Shown one piece after another: positions 7,798 to 14,686 of a stretch of DNA of 16,910 nucleotides. The notes under the pieces were generated by a model, which saw only the letters and a program-made list of their open reading frames with translations, did no database searches and had not been told where the DNA came from. The first letter of the stretch is position 1, and each line of letters starts with the position of its first letter. The position numbers and the translations under genes are program-made. Source of the DNA: Clostridiales bacterium (GTDB lineage Bacteria; Bacillota; Clostridia; Oscillospirales; QAMX01); NCBI GenBank assembly GCA_012841675.1, contig DUUG01000145.1, positions 1 to 16,910 on the forward strand, read 5' to 3'.

Positions 7798-10436
7798 ACA
7801 AACCCCATCCTTTCCAGATGAGATTTCACCTTGCTCTCGAGTTCAGCGACCTCGGTTTCAAGCTCCGGCATCGTCCGTTCATAACGTTCGGCAAGTTCCG
7901 TCACCCGCTCGGCAATGCGGTGGCTCACTGCCGTGTACAGCGAATACACACCGCTCACAAGCGAGCGATACCATTTGCGTTCGAGCAGCAGTTCCAGGCA
8001 CTGGTCGTCGGTGAGCTTGGCGTACTGTTCTCTGGCCTTCTTATCGAGAGCAGCTTTCAGGTCTTTCAGAACCGCGCTCCGCTCATCAATCAATGTTTGT
8101 TTTTCTTGCAATGAAATCAAAGCCGCGTAATCATCGGCGTGGGGTTTTGGCACATCGGCGGTCGCTCGAATTTCCGCGATACGCTTCTTAATGCTTGCGG
8201 CGGTTATCGTGCCGCTATCAGTCACGGCGTTCTTGCACAGCGGATTAGCGCGGACAAACGCCTCGACTTCCTTCTTTTTTGGCAGAGAAGAATTCAGCAG
8301 CGCAAGCAAGGCCGCAATTTCGTCGGTCACTATGCCTGAGCGTATCTCTTCAATTTGTGCCTTTAGCGCAGTCTTGTTCAACTTGCCTTTATCCGTCAAA
8401 ACATCATTGATTGCCGAGCCGTCTTCTGCGTTATCGATAATCTCGTCCAGTTCGGCTTGAGCCGCCGCGATGATTGTTTCGGTATCGTCAATGGCTCTTT
8501 GCTCTGCCGCAAAGAACATTTCTATTACAAGGGATTTCGGTACAAGTTTGCCGTCCCAACCTGTTTCAGTGGTTTTTGTTTCTTCCGTACCATCCTTCTT
8601 TTTCTTGGTGGTCGTCTTGGTGAATACCTCAATATCCCGAACGGCTTTATAGCCATCTTGAACAAGCAGGTATACATCGTCGGACATTACTTCGTTCCAG
8701 TAGGACAGCAGCACCTCATAAGCATCATACTTATCAACAAGTGTAACAGGCTCGTATTCCTCCAGGATCTGCTCGGCAATCTCAACAATTAGAAGTTTGG
8801 GCTTAGTTGTGCCGTTTATGCCGCGGAGTTTGCCGTCAACTTTCTTCTTCCAATTTTCAAAGGCGTTCTCCACCTTGTCTGCATACGCGGAAAAGTCCGC
8901 ATCACCGTAAATAGTATCGCGGATAATATCTTTGTCCACGGCAAGCGAATAAAACCCGTCGCGGAGAGGCTTAAACAACGCAGCTTGCAGGTTCGGAAAC
9001 GCATCCCAGTAGAGCGACAGACTGTCGACATCTGAACTCGGTATGCCGCCATGTAAGTGACCGTCGATGCTCTGCAAATCCTCAGCCGCGCCGCTGTCTA
9101 TGTAACGAGGAATGTTTAAGTTGTATGAGTTCTTAAATTTGATCTCATCATTCGGCACAAAGCGGGCGTATTTGGGGAATTCAAGACTGTGATCTTGCAC
9201 CAACTGGTTAAACACAGTCGTAATCTTATAAACATCACGCTCGCGCAGGCGGTTCTTGTTGCCATCCTTGATGAAGTTGCGGCTCGCGTCAATCATAATA
9301 ATACCATCCCGCTCGTCGGCGTTTTCCTTATCGATAACGATAATGCAGGCGGGTATGCCCGTTCCGTAGAACAGGTTCGCTGGTAAGCCGATGATGCCTT
9401 TAATTAAACCTTTTTCAATCAGTGATTGCCGTATGGTTGCTTCCGCATTGCCACGGAACAATACGCCGTGGGGAAGTATCACCGCCGCCTTGCCTTTGCG
9501 TTTCAGCGATTTGATAATGTGGAGCAACCAAGCGAAATCGCCATTCTTCTGCGGTGGGCGGTCGCCGTAACCATCAAAACGTCCGTACTCTTTCAAGCCG
9601 TGCGTCCAGTTCTTATCGGAAAACGGAGGATTGACCACCGCAAAATCAAACTGACGCAACTTTCCATCATCGTCAGGATTCTTAAACTGCGGGTCAGAGA
9701 ACGTGCTGTAACCGCCTTTAATTTCGGCGGTTGCTCGGTTATGCAGGACAAGGTTCATGCGGGCAAGACCGGCAGTGGTAATCTCCTTCTCTTGCCCATA
9801 AATGGCAACATCGACTGGAGCGGCTTCGGCAGCGCGAATTAGTAGGGACCCAGAACCACAAGCCGGATCGTACAGGGTGGTTTCGCCCGCTTTGGCATGT
9901 TCAATTCCAACGACTTTTGCAAGTATGCGCGACACTTCGGCGGGGGTGTAAAACTGTCCCTTGCTCTTACCGCTCTCGGTGGCAAATTTACGCATAAGAT
10001 ATTCGTATGCATCGCCGATGATGTCGTCTCCGTCGGCGCGGTTGCGGCTGAAGTCCGGCATTTGGTCACGGAATATACAGAGCAACTCGCTAAGTTTGTC
10101 GACCATTTCCTTGCCCTTGCCGAGTTTGTCCTCGTCGTTGAAGTGAGCGTTGTCAATAACTCCTCGGAGGTTGTTTGCTTCGGCGAGTTTGGCGATAATT
10201 TTGTCCATCTCCTCGCCGATGTTCTTGTTGCCAATCAGCGCGAGCATATCATCAAAACTACCGCCTTCGGGAACGTCGATATCGCCGTAAGCAACACCTT
10301 TAAACTTGTCCGATACGTACTTAACAAACAGCAATGTAAGTATGTAGTCCTTATATTGTGAGGCATCCATACCGCCTCTTAATGCATCACAGCTCGCCCA
10401 AAGAGAACTGTATAATTCACTTTTCTTTACTGCCAT
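7791..10436 (-). CDS. hsdM: Type I DNA methyltransferase subunit (HsdM), long form
   Basis: HsdM methylates adenine (N6) in the target bound by HsdS, protecting host DNA, and is also needed for restriction. The N-terminal HsdM_N helical domain (about 1-150) begins MAVKKSELYSSLW. The methyltransferase core has the SAM-binding motif DPACGSGSLL at 190-199 and the catalytic NPPF at 269-272. The 881 residues far exceed the roughly 500 of the classical enzyme. The C-terminal extension (about 500-881) is helical and charged, with a Lys/Thr-rich stretch at about 606-625, likely coiled coils from about 640, and the ending HLERMGFVW. Long HsdM forms of this kind occur in other bacteria. The start overlaps the XRE gene by 20 bp, with GAGGAGA just upstream of ATG. 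Confidence 0.95.
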   Translation of the reverse strand: MAVKKSELYSSLWASCDALRGGMDASQYKDYILTLLFVKYVSDKFKGVAYGDIDVPEGGSFDDMLALIGNKNIGEEMDKIIAKLAEANNLRGVIDNAHFNDEDKLGKGKEMVDKLSELLCIFRDQMPDFSRNRADGDDIIGDAYEYLMRKFATESGKSKGQFYTPAEVSRILAKVVGIEHAKAGETTLYDPACGSGSLLIRAAEAAPVDVAIYGQEKEITTAGLARMNLVLHNRATAEIKGGYSTFSDPQFKNPDDDGKLRQFDFAVVNPPFSDKNWTHGLKEYGRFDGYGDRPPQKNGDFAWLLHIIKSLKRKGKAAVILPHGVLFRGNAEATIRQSLIEKGLIKGIIGLPANLFYGTGIPACIIVIDKENADERDGIIMIDASRNFIKDGNKNRLRERDVYKITTVFNQLVQDHSLEFPKYARFVPNDEIKFKNSYNLNIPRYIDSGAAEDLQSIDGHLHGGIPSSDVDSLSLYWDAFPNLQAALFKPLRDGFYSLAVDKDIIRDTIYGDADFSAYADKVENAFENWKKKVDGKLRGINGTTKPKLLIVEIAEQILEEYEPVTLVDKYDAYEVLLSYWNEVMSDDVYLLVQDGYKAVRDIEVFTKTTTKKKKDGTEETKTTETGWDGKLVPKSLVIEMFFAAEQRAIDDTETIIAAAQAELDEIIDNAEDGSAINDVLTDKGKLNKTALKAQIEEIRSGIVTDEIAALLALLNSSLPKKKEVEAFVRANPLCKNAVTDSGTITAASIKKRIAEIRATADVPKPHADDYAALISLQEKQTLIDERSAVLKDLKAALDKKAREQYAKLTDDQCLELLLERKWYRSLVSGVYSLYTAVSHRIAERVTELAERYERTMPELETEVAELESKVKSHLERMGFVW

Positions 10437-10671
10437 AATGTCTCCTCACTTCCCCTTGAGCATCTTCGTCTTCTCGTGACAGTTCCATAATATCGTTCAG
10501 TTCACAATTTAAGGCTTTGCATATCTTAACTAGTATATCTGTAGTGACATTTTCTCCCCTACCAAGTTTGGCTATGGAGGCAGTGCTAATTCCGGTAGCT
10601 CGTTTCAGGTCAGCCTTATTCATTTTCTTGTCAAGCATTAAGTGCCATAATTTGTTATAACTAATTTTCAT
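10417..10671 (-). CDS. XRE-family HTH regulator at the head of the R-M operon
   Basis: The 84-residue Cro/C1-type protein is almost all DNA-binding domain: the helix-turn-helix spans about 18-60, with NKADLKRATGIS followed by the recognition-helix segment TASIAKLGRGENV. A short acidic/basic tail (SREDEDAQ) follows. The start ATG (10671-10669) has a perfect AAGGAGG at 10677-10683, 5 bases away. Its last 20 bp overlap hsdM in another frame, so the two are translated together. In R-M systems, small XRE controller proteins delay or limit expression of the enzymes. The palindrome at 10715-10731, directly upstream, is a likely binding site. Whether it represses or activates cannot be told from the sequence. 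Confidence 0.88.
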   Translation of the reverse strand: MKISYNKLWHLMLDKKMNKADLKRATGISTASIAKLGRGENVTTDILVKICKALNCELNDIMELSREDEDAQGEVRRHYGSKEK

Positions 10672-10714
10672 TGAATCCTCCTTGCACCCTACTCCGGGGC
10701 AGATTGATTTAAGC

Positions 10715-10731
10715 CTAATTTAATAAATTAG
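10715..10731. promoter_or_regulatory. Perfect 17-bp palindrome, candidate operator of the XRE regulator
   Basis: CTAATTTAATAAATTAG consists of two perfect 8-bp arms around one central base, 44 bp upstream of the XRE start codon. On the minus strand it lies exactly between TTGCTG (a possible -35) and GCTTAA/TTAAAT (a weak -10). A protein bound here would cover the promoter. The palindrome is seen directly; the operator and promoter roles are inferred from position and from known controller proteins of R-M systems. Confidence 0.5.
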
Positions 10732-10747
10732 CAGCAAAGCATTGCTG
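10732..10747 (-). other. Small inverted repeat between the two operons
   Basis: CAGCAA at 10732-10737 pairs with TTGCTG at 10742-10747 around a 4-base loop, giving a perfect 6-bp stem. It sits 3 bp after the ATPase stop codon and directly beside the 17-bp palindrome. No run of T follows on the minus strand, so it is a poor intrinsic terminator. It may be a second half of the operator region, or just a short stem. No other terminator is visible after the ATPase gene, so some read-through into the R-M operon is likely. Confidence 0.3.
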
Positions 10748-10749
10748 GT

Positions 10750-12654
10750 CTATTCATACTCAAATACATCCTCCAGAAACCCATAACGTCCATGATTCTT
10801 ATCGTGCGTGAATTCAATAACTTTTACATGCGGTGCATTCCCGATAATTGAGTCCAGCATAGGCAGCTTTTCTTTTTGTTCGATTATGATAATCTGCGTG
10901 GCAGATGTAGTTGCATTCGACTTGCCTATATCATTCTTATATATTGAGAGCAGGTATTCAAGAAGCCCTGCTTTCATTGTATCGGACTTTACTTTAAACT
11001 CGGATTCGGAAAGCTGACTCAGCGGAGAATCGGCGACAAGAAGTCCGGGCGAATACTCTCCATACTCTGCCAAATACTCGACCAGGGTGAGAGCAAGAAC
11101 GGTATTAAGGAATCCGCAATAACCACCGCCATTAGAAAGAGCTTTTTCTCTGCCACCCACCTCTAAATCGAAAGTGTTCATATTCAAGCGGGCAGAACCG
11201 GCACCCTCGTAATGGCAGGCTTTAAGAATGGCTATCAGTTTTTCTCCAAAAGCCTGCAAGGTATTGGAATCGAAGAAGCGGTCTATGTCATACTTAATTT
11301 CGGCTGGTGCCGGATCAGTCTCTTTTTCAGTTAGTTCTTTGTTAAATGTACGCTCTTCATTTTGAATGACCTCCAGTTCCTTGTTGAGTTCCAAAATATA
11401 TCGGTACGTACTCAGTTTTTCCTTTAGCTCGGTCAACCGCGGCTTCAATTCCAATGAAACCCCAGTATCAATACTGCGCTTTTTATTTTCAAGCTTTTCG
11501 ATAATAGACTCAATAGATGATCGTTTTTTAGCTAAATCACGTTCGGCTTTCTCTAATTCCGTCAAGTGGACACGGATGTGCTGCAATTCGGCCCGCGCGG
11601 CATCTATGTACGAAGAATCACCAGATACCTGAACTTCGCTGTCGCAAAACGGGCAACGCTCAGTCATAGGCAGAAGCGAGTGTGCTAAATTGCCGTCAAC
11701 CACAAACTCTAGGCGCTTAATATCTGATAAGTACTGACTACGAAGTGCCGTAAAACGGTCAGCAAGCGTCTCGCACTCGGTAAGTCGACCGTTATTTGCA
11801 TATATCTCGCTCATTAGCCTTTTACTCTGCTCAATATTGCTATTGATTCTTCCTTGCATTTCCTCTATTTCACGGCTAATGTTATCTATCTCGGTGCTAA
11901 AATCATCAAATGCGTATCTTGCGAAAACTGGGCTATTTGCCTTCAATCTGCGTTGCATCTCAAGAAGTTCGCCTTCACGCTGTGCAAATCTACCTACGGT
12001 GCTTTTGATATAGTCAATTACAGCATTGCGCTTTGCAGTCCGAATTTTTTTGTCTTCTACAACCTCATTGCTGTCGGCATCCATGCCGGTCATTAGAAAC
12101 AGAACTGTTGCTTTCGAAGCAGTTTCAGCCATACTAGGCATAACGGACGGATTAATAAGGACAGACGATGTCCGGGCGATATGTTCCTGTTTGATGAAGA
12201 ACATAGGCAACATACTACGCCAAGTAAGTTGCCGCACCTTGCCATCCTTCGTTGCTAGAATCTTATGTGGCTCATTTATACCAATCATTTGGAGCCAGAC
12301 ACTGTTAATATTGTATTTTGCGGTATGTCCAATGCTATAAGCTCTATTCTCAAAATTCGGGTCTGTGCCGGACAATGTTATCTTATTTTCGCCTAATCTA
12401 CGTTCAAAGATAACTGTTCCGTTAGGAGTCCGCGTAAACAGCTTGAAGTTGTCGTAACCGAGGCCCGGATCAAAACGGAATGGTTTGTTTTTTCTCGGTT
12501 CAAACCCAAAAAGATAATCGATACACTCGACGATATAGCTTTTGCCAGTATTCGACGGACCCACAATAAAGTTCAGCCCATCACTAAACTCAATAGTAGA
12601 CGGTTTTTTTCCCCTGCCGGTTACAACCAGCCTTTCAATGAAGAACCCTGCCAT
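10750..12654 (-). CDS. ABC-3C system ATPase (DUF3732-like, SMC/Rad50-type)
   Basis: Residue numbers count from the ATG at 12654, which has GGGGGAG 9 bases upstream; a TTG six codons earlier (12672) has no such site. The 634-residue protein has Walker A GPSNTGKS at 32-39, a long coiled coil at about 195-450 interrupted by CPFC (C334, C337), which resembles the zinc-hook of Rad50, then a signature-like ALSNGGGYCGF near 505-515 and a Walker B region GLLVADSPLSQL near 537-548. The usual catalytic Glu after the Walker B Asp is Ser here (DSP). Proteins of this kind are the ATPases of the ABC-three-component systems predicted to sense invading DNA and trigger an effector. It follows the middle component by 4 bp, so the three genes form one operon. 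Confidence 0.85.
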   Translation of the reverse strand: MAGFFIERLVVTGRGKKPSTIEFSDGLNFIVGPSNTGKSYIVECIDYLFGFEPRKNKPFRFDPGLGYDNFKLFTRTPNGTVIFERRLGENKITLSGTDPNFENRAYSIGHTAKYNINSVWLQMIGINEPHKILATKDGKVRQLTWRSMLPMFFIKQEHIARTSSVLINPSVMPSMAETASKATVLFLMTGMDADSNEVVEDKKIRTAKRNAVIDYIKSTVGRFAQREGELLEMQRRLKANSPVFARYAFDDFSTEIDNISREIEEMQGRINSNIEQSKRLMSEIYANNGRLTECETLADRFTALRSQYLSDIKRLEFVVDGNLAHSLLPMTERCPFCDSEVQVSGDSSYIDAARAELQHIRVHLTELEKAERDLAKKRSSIESIIEKLENKKRSIDTGVSLELKPRLTELKEKLSTYRYILELNKELEVIQNEERTFNKELTEKETDPAPAEIKYDIDRFFDSNTLQAFGEKLIAILKACHYEGAGSARLNMNTFDLEVGGREKALSNGGGYCGFLNTVLALTLVEYLAEYGEYSPGLLVADSPLSQLSESEFKVKSDTMKAGLLEYLLSIYKNDIGKSNATTSATQIIIIEQKEKLPMLDSIIGNAPHVKVIEFTHDKNHGRYGFLEDVFEYE

Positions 12655-12658
12655 AGCA

Positions 12659-13108
12659 TTATTCTCCCCCAAGCGACGCTATAGTGCGCTTGTTAATCAT
12701 TTTACTGAGCGCCCTACCGGATTTATCTCTTGTATTCATCAGAACCCGCATCGCCGTTTCATAATAGGCATCGGCGTATTCGCTGTTCAAGCTTGACATA
12801 AATTCCAGACCGTTTTGGTTAAGGGTATATTCGAAACCCTCCGCCGTCTGGGACACCTTAATTAATCCATTCAATACAAGCCATTTTATAGCGCACTTTA
12901 TCAATTCACGACGTGATGCATATTCCCCAAACCTATATTTATTTTCACCGTGCAAATTGGAGTCTGTTATACCGAAATCGGAGGAGTACACAGTAATGAA
13001 GTCAAGCGCAGCAATCTCCTCTTCTTTAAGTGGTTTTTTGTGCGCCGCCTCCAACAGTATCAATATTCTAAGGGAGGTCTCAAACTCTGATCCTAAAAGA
13101 GCATTCAT
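12659..13108 (-). CDS. ABC-3C system middle component (winged-helix-like)
   Basis: The chosen ATG at 13108-13106 overlaps the stop of the upstream gene as ATGA, with AAGGTGG 8 bases before it; a GTG four codons earlier is less likely. The 149-residue protein carries the middle-component pattern: FETSLRILILLEAA near the start, then LDFITVYSSDFGI, NLHGENKYRFGEYASRRELI, and LVLNGLIKV, which looks like a winged helix. In ABC-3C systems this subunit is thought to bridge the ATPase and the effector protein; that role is prediction from the published comparative work on the class. I cannot fix the numbered subclass by eye. No catalytic residues or membrane segments are seen. Confidence 0.75.
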   Translation of the reverse strand: MNALLGSEFETSLRILILLEAAHKKPLKEEEIAALDFITVYSSDFGITDSNLHGENKYRFGEYASRRELIKCAIKWLVLNGLIKVSQTAEGFEYTLNQNGLEFMSSLNSEYADAYYETAMRVLMNTRDKSGRALSKMINKRTIASLGGE

Positions 13109-14211
13109 CGTTTCACCCACCTTAGTCTGTTGTCGTTAACCAAGAAATGACATACACCCATTTTTATCCTGTTACTTATCCAGTGCGGCGAGCGACTTAA
13201 TGTATATTGATTGACTTGAATAATCGCCGCTTGCTCCATAACGCTAAGCATTCTTTCATAACCATTAGGGAAAGATTTTCGTGCTGTATTATTGACTCCG
13301 GCAAATGTTTCGTCCTTAAGAACATCAAACTGGCTTGCGTATTTCCCCGAATATAGTTCTCTCACACCGTGTCGAACAGAATCTGCCGCAAAGTAGTCTA
13401 TACGGCGCTCATTTCTATCCTCGTTGTACTCATCATATTGGGCCAGGTGCGCCTCGCAGAAGTCGATGATACCTTCTTTATCGCCGTAAGCAGCGTACAA
13501 TTCTCTGATATATGGTTGTTCCTCTTCTAATGGCTGCTCAGGCGGGGCAATCTGTTTCGGTGCCGGGAGATCACGAATTAAAGCCTCAATAGCGTCTAGT
13601 TTCTCGAATGGGTCATCACTTTTTTTCTTTTTAGCGGTAGTCGTTGACTGCGATTGGTTGTCGTCCTTTTTATTAGTCCCGTTACAGATCGCAAGTAGGT
13701 AGACCTCGGCTAAATATAAGGCATCACTCTTTCTTTGCTGGTATGCCTGTTTCAATGCATCCCGCTTTCTCCTTTTAACATCTGATGAATTTCTAACGAG
13801 AGTGTCAATATCATCAAGAACGCTCGAACGAACACTGCTTGGAATGTTAGGTATTAGATTCGCTTCAAAATATTTAGATACTATTTCCTTAGCTTCTTTA
13901 CGCTGCGCGATTTCCTTAATCTTTTGGTTGATTTCCCATTCTCCGTTTTTCAGTTGAGTAGCCATTGTCGGACTAATGTCAGGTATCCCCTCTTCATCGT
14001 TGCCTAACGCTCTGTAAACAACAGCGTCGAGAAGTAGTTTATAGAATGTATATACTTGGGACAGTTCTATCTCATTATTCTTTCGCTTTACTTCGGCATC
14101 GGATTGGAACAATTTCTTTTCCGTGTCAAAGTTTTTTATTTGGGCCTTTTTGTTCATCCGTCCACGAATTACTTCCGCGAAAGTCCGAATACACAAGGAT
14201 TCGCCGCTCAT
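13105..14211 (-). CDS. ABC-3C C-terminal-domain protein with an unassigned N-terminal module
   Basis: The start is taken as ATG 14211-14209, 7 bases after GGAGG; a GTG directly before it is possible. The 368-residue protein has three parts. Residues 45-180 form a helical module with a segment like FEANLIPNIPSSVRSSVLDD and then LAEVYLLAICNG, a pattern I have seen in other conflict-system proteins but cannot name. Residues 180-235 are a low-complexity linker with KKKK and Pro/Glu-rich runs. Residues 235-368 match the ABC-3C C-terminal domain, ending in HWISNRIKMGVCHFLVND and RLRWVKR. The C-terminal domain probably docks this protein to the middle component and ATPase; the N-terminal module would be the effector or sensor. 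No nuclease, TIR or membrane motif is visible. It is the first gene of its operon. Confidence 0.7.
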   Translation of the reverse strand: MSGESLCIRTFAEVIRGRMNKKAQIKNFDTEKKLFQSDAEVKRKNNEIELSQVYTFYKLLLDAVVYRALGNDEEGIPDISPTMATQLKNGEWEINQKIKEIAQRKEAKEIVSKYFEANLIPNIPSSVRSSVLDDIDTLVRNSSDVKRRKRDALKQAYQQRKSDALYLAEVYLLAICNGTNKKDDNQSQSTTTAKKKKSDDPFEKLDAIEALIRDLPAPKQIAPPEQPLEEEQPYIRELYAAYGDKEGIIDFCEAHLAQYDEYNEDRNERRIDYFAADSVRHGVRELYSGKYASQFDVLKDETFAGVNNTARKSFPNGYERMLSVMEQAAIIQVNQYTLSRSPHWISNRIKMGVCHFLVNDNRLRWVKR

Positions 14212-14228
14212 CACGATGCCTCCGTTCT

Positions 14229-14247
14229 AAAATTTTATATAAATTTT
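14229..14247 (-). promoter_or_regulatory. AT-rich inverted repeat over the likely ABC-3C promoter
   Basis: AAAATTT at 14229-14235 and AAATTTT at 14241-14247 form 7-bp arms around TATAT, 18 bp before the start codon. On the minus strand the sequence reads TTTATATAAAATTTT, a good -10 context, with TTTACG 17-18 bp upstream as a weak -35. AT-rich palindromes arise easily by chance, so this is a weak operator or promoter candidate. Confidence 0.3.
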
Positions 14248-14438
14248 GTTCAAATTCCACGTAAATCCAATTTTCGAGAACCCAAGGTATTATCAAGTCA
14301 ACAGGTGTGGGATGTAGGAATTTCCATTTACTTTAATATTGTATTTCACTTTGCTGTTATAGTCAATTAATACTTTGCAAACGCAAACGACGGTGGGTAT
14401 AGAAGGGAGGATAACACATTTATAAACAAAGTCGAAAA

Positions 14439-14454
14439 CTTGATCACTTGATCA
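14439..14454. repeat. Tandem 8-bp repeat CTTGATCA x2
   Basis: CTTGATCA occurs twice in direct succession. Each copy contains the self-complementary TGATCA, so the pair is also an inverted arrangement with a 2-bp gap, as in repressor sites. It lies about 230 bp upstream of the sigma-like gene. Its function is unknown. Confidence 0.45.
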
Positions 14455-14601
14455 TAAGCAGGTCTGTGATATTAGCACAGTCAACAAGGTCATCGAAATT
14501 AAATAAGACCGCGTAACCGGAATTGCCATACAAACTGAACATCTCAGTGGTATCGCTGTAGCGTAAGTAACAATTCAATAGCAAAAATCAGCAATCGGAC
14601 A

Positions 14602-14645
14602 AGCCAAAAGGCTCCCGTTAAAAAAAAACGGCGAGTTTTTTGGCT
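14602..14645 (+). terminator. Intrinsic terminator hairpin upstream of the sigma-like gene
   Basis: CTCCCGTT (14612-14619) pairs with AACGGCGAG (14627-14635, one bulged C) around an A-rich loop and is followed by TTTTTT at 14636-14641, a classic plus-strand intrinsic terminator. An outer stem AGCCAAAA (14602-14609) with TTTTGGCT (14638-14645) can extend it. It would end transcripts coming from the left, or act as an attenuator in the leader of the next gene. Confidence 0.6.
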
Positions 14646-14654
14646 GATAATCAT

Positions 14655-14685
14655 GCCCTTTTTTCGCCGGAGAAAGGGGCTTTTT
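14655..14685 (+). promoter_or_regulatory. Terminator-like hairpin that contains the ribosome binding site
   Basis: An 11-bp stem (14655-14665 with 14670-14680, two G-U pairs) closes the loop GCCG and is followed by TTTTT at 14681-14685, directly before the ATG at 14687. The 3' arm holds AAAGGGG (14673-14679), the Shine-Dalgarno for that ATG at 7-base spacing. Folding would therefore both favour termination and hide the ribosome site. CGGCGA (14629-14634) in the first hairpin is the exact complement of TCGCCG (14664-14669) here, so a competing structure is possible. Confidence 0.6.
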
Positions 14686-14686
14686 C

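Larger units (their letters stand above)
14212..14686. other. Divergent non-coding region between the defence block and the phage module
   Basis: These 475 bp separate two oppositely transcribed blocks. The left part (to about 14350) is AT-rich and must hold the minus-strand promoter of the ABC-3C operon. The middle contains AAGGGAGG at 14404-14410 without an ATG after it and a tandem repeat at 14439-14454. The right part (14590-14686) is a structured leader with two hairpins. No tRNA, CRISPR repeat or recognisable attachment core is visible. A plus-strand promoter could be TTGATC (14448-14453) with TATTAG 16 bp later, but the match is weak. Confidence 0.6.

Noticed and set aside
2077..10361. 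Many plus-strand open frames of 60-150 codons across the hsd genes, and similar ones over the ABC-3C genes
   Set aside because: They lie opposite genes with clear protein motifs, lack ribosome sites in operon-like order, and encode low-complexity, family-less peptides; they are shadows.
10750..12672. TTG start six codons upstream for the ABC-3C ATPase
   Set aside because: No ribosome site precedes the TTG, whereas the ATG at 12654 follows GGGGGAG by 9 bases and starts where family members usually begin.
12659..13120. GTG start at 13120 for the middle component
   Set aside because: The ATG at 13108 gives the classic ATGA stop-start overlap with AAGGTGG at good spacing; the GTG lies inside that ribosome site region.
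14212..14686. CRISPR repeats, tRNA or a tRNA-derived attachment site in the intergenic region
   Set aside because: Only one 8-bp tandem pair is present, with no spaced repeat array, and no cloverleaf-like sequence could be recognised by eye.
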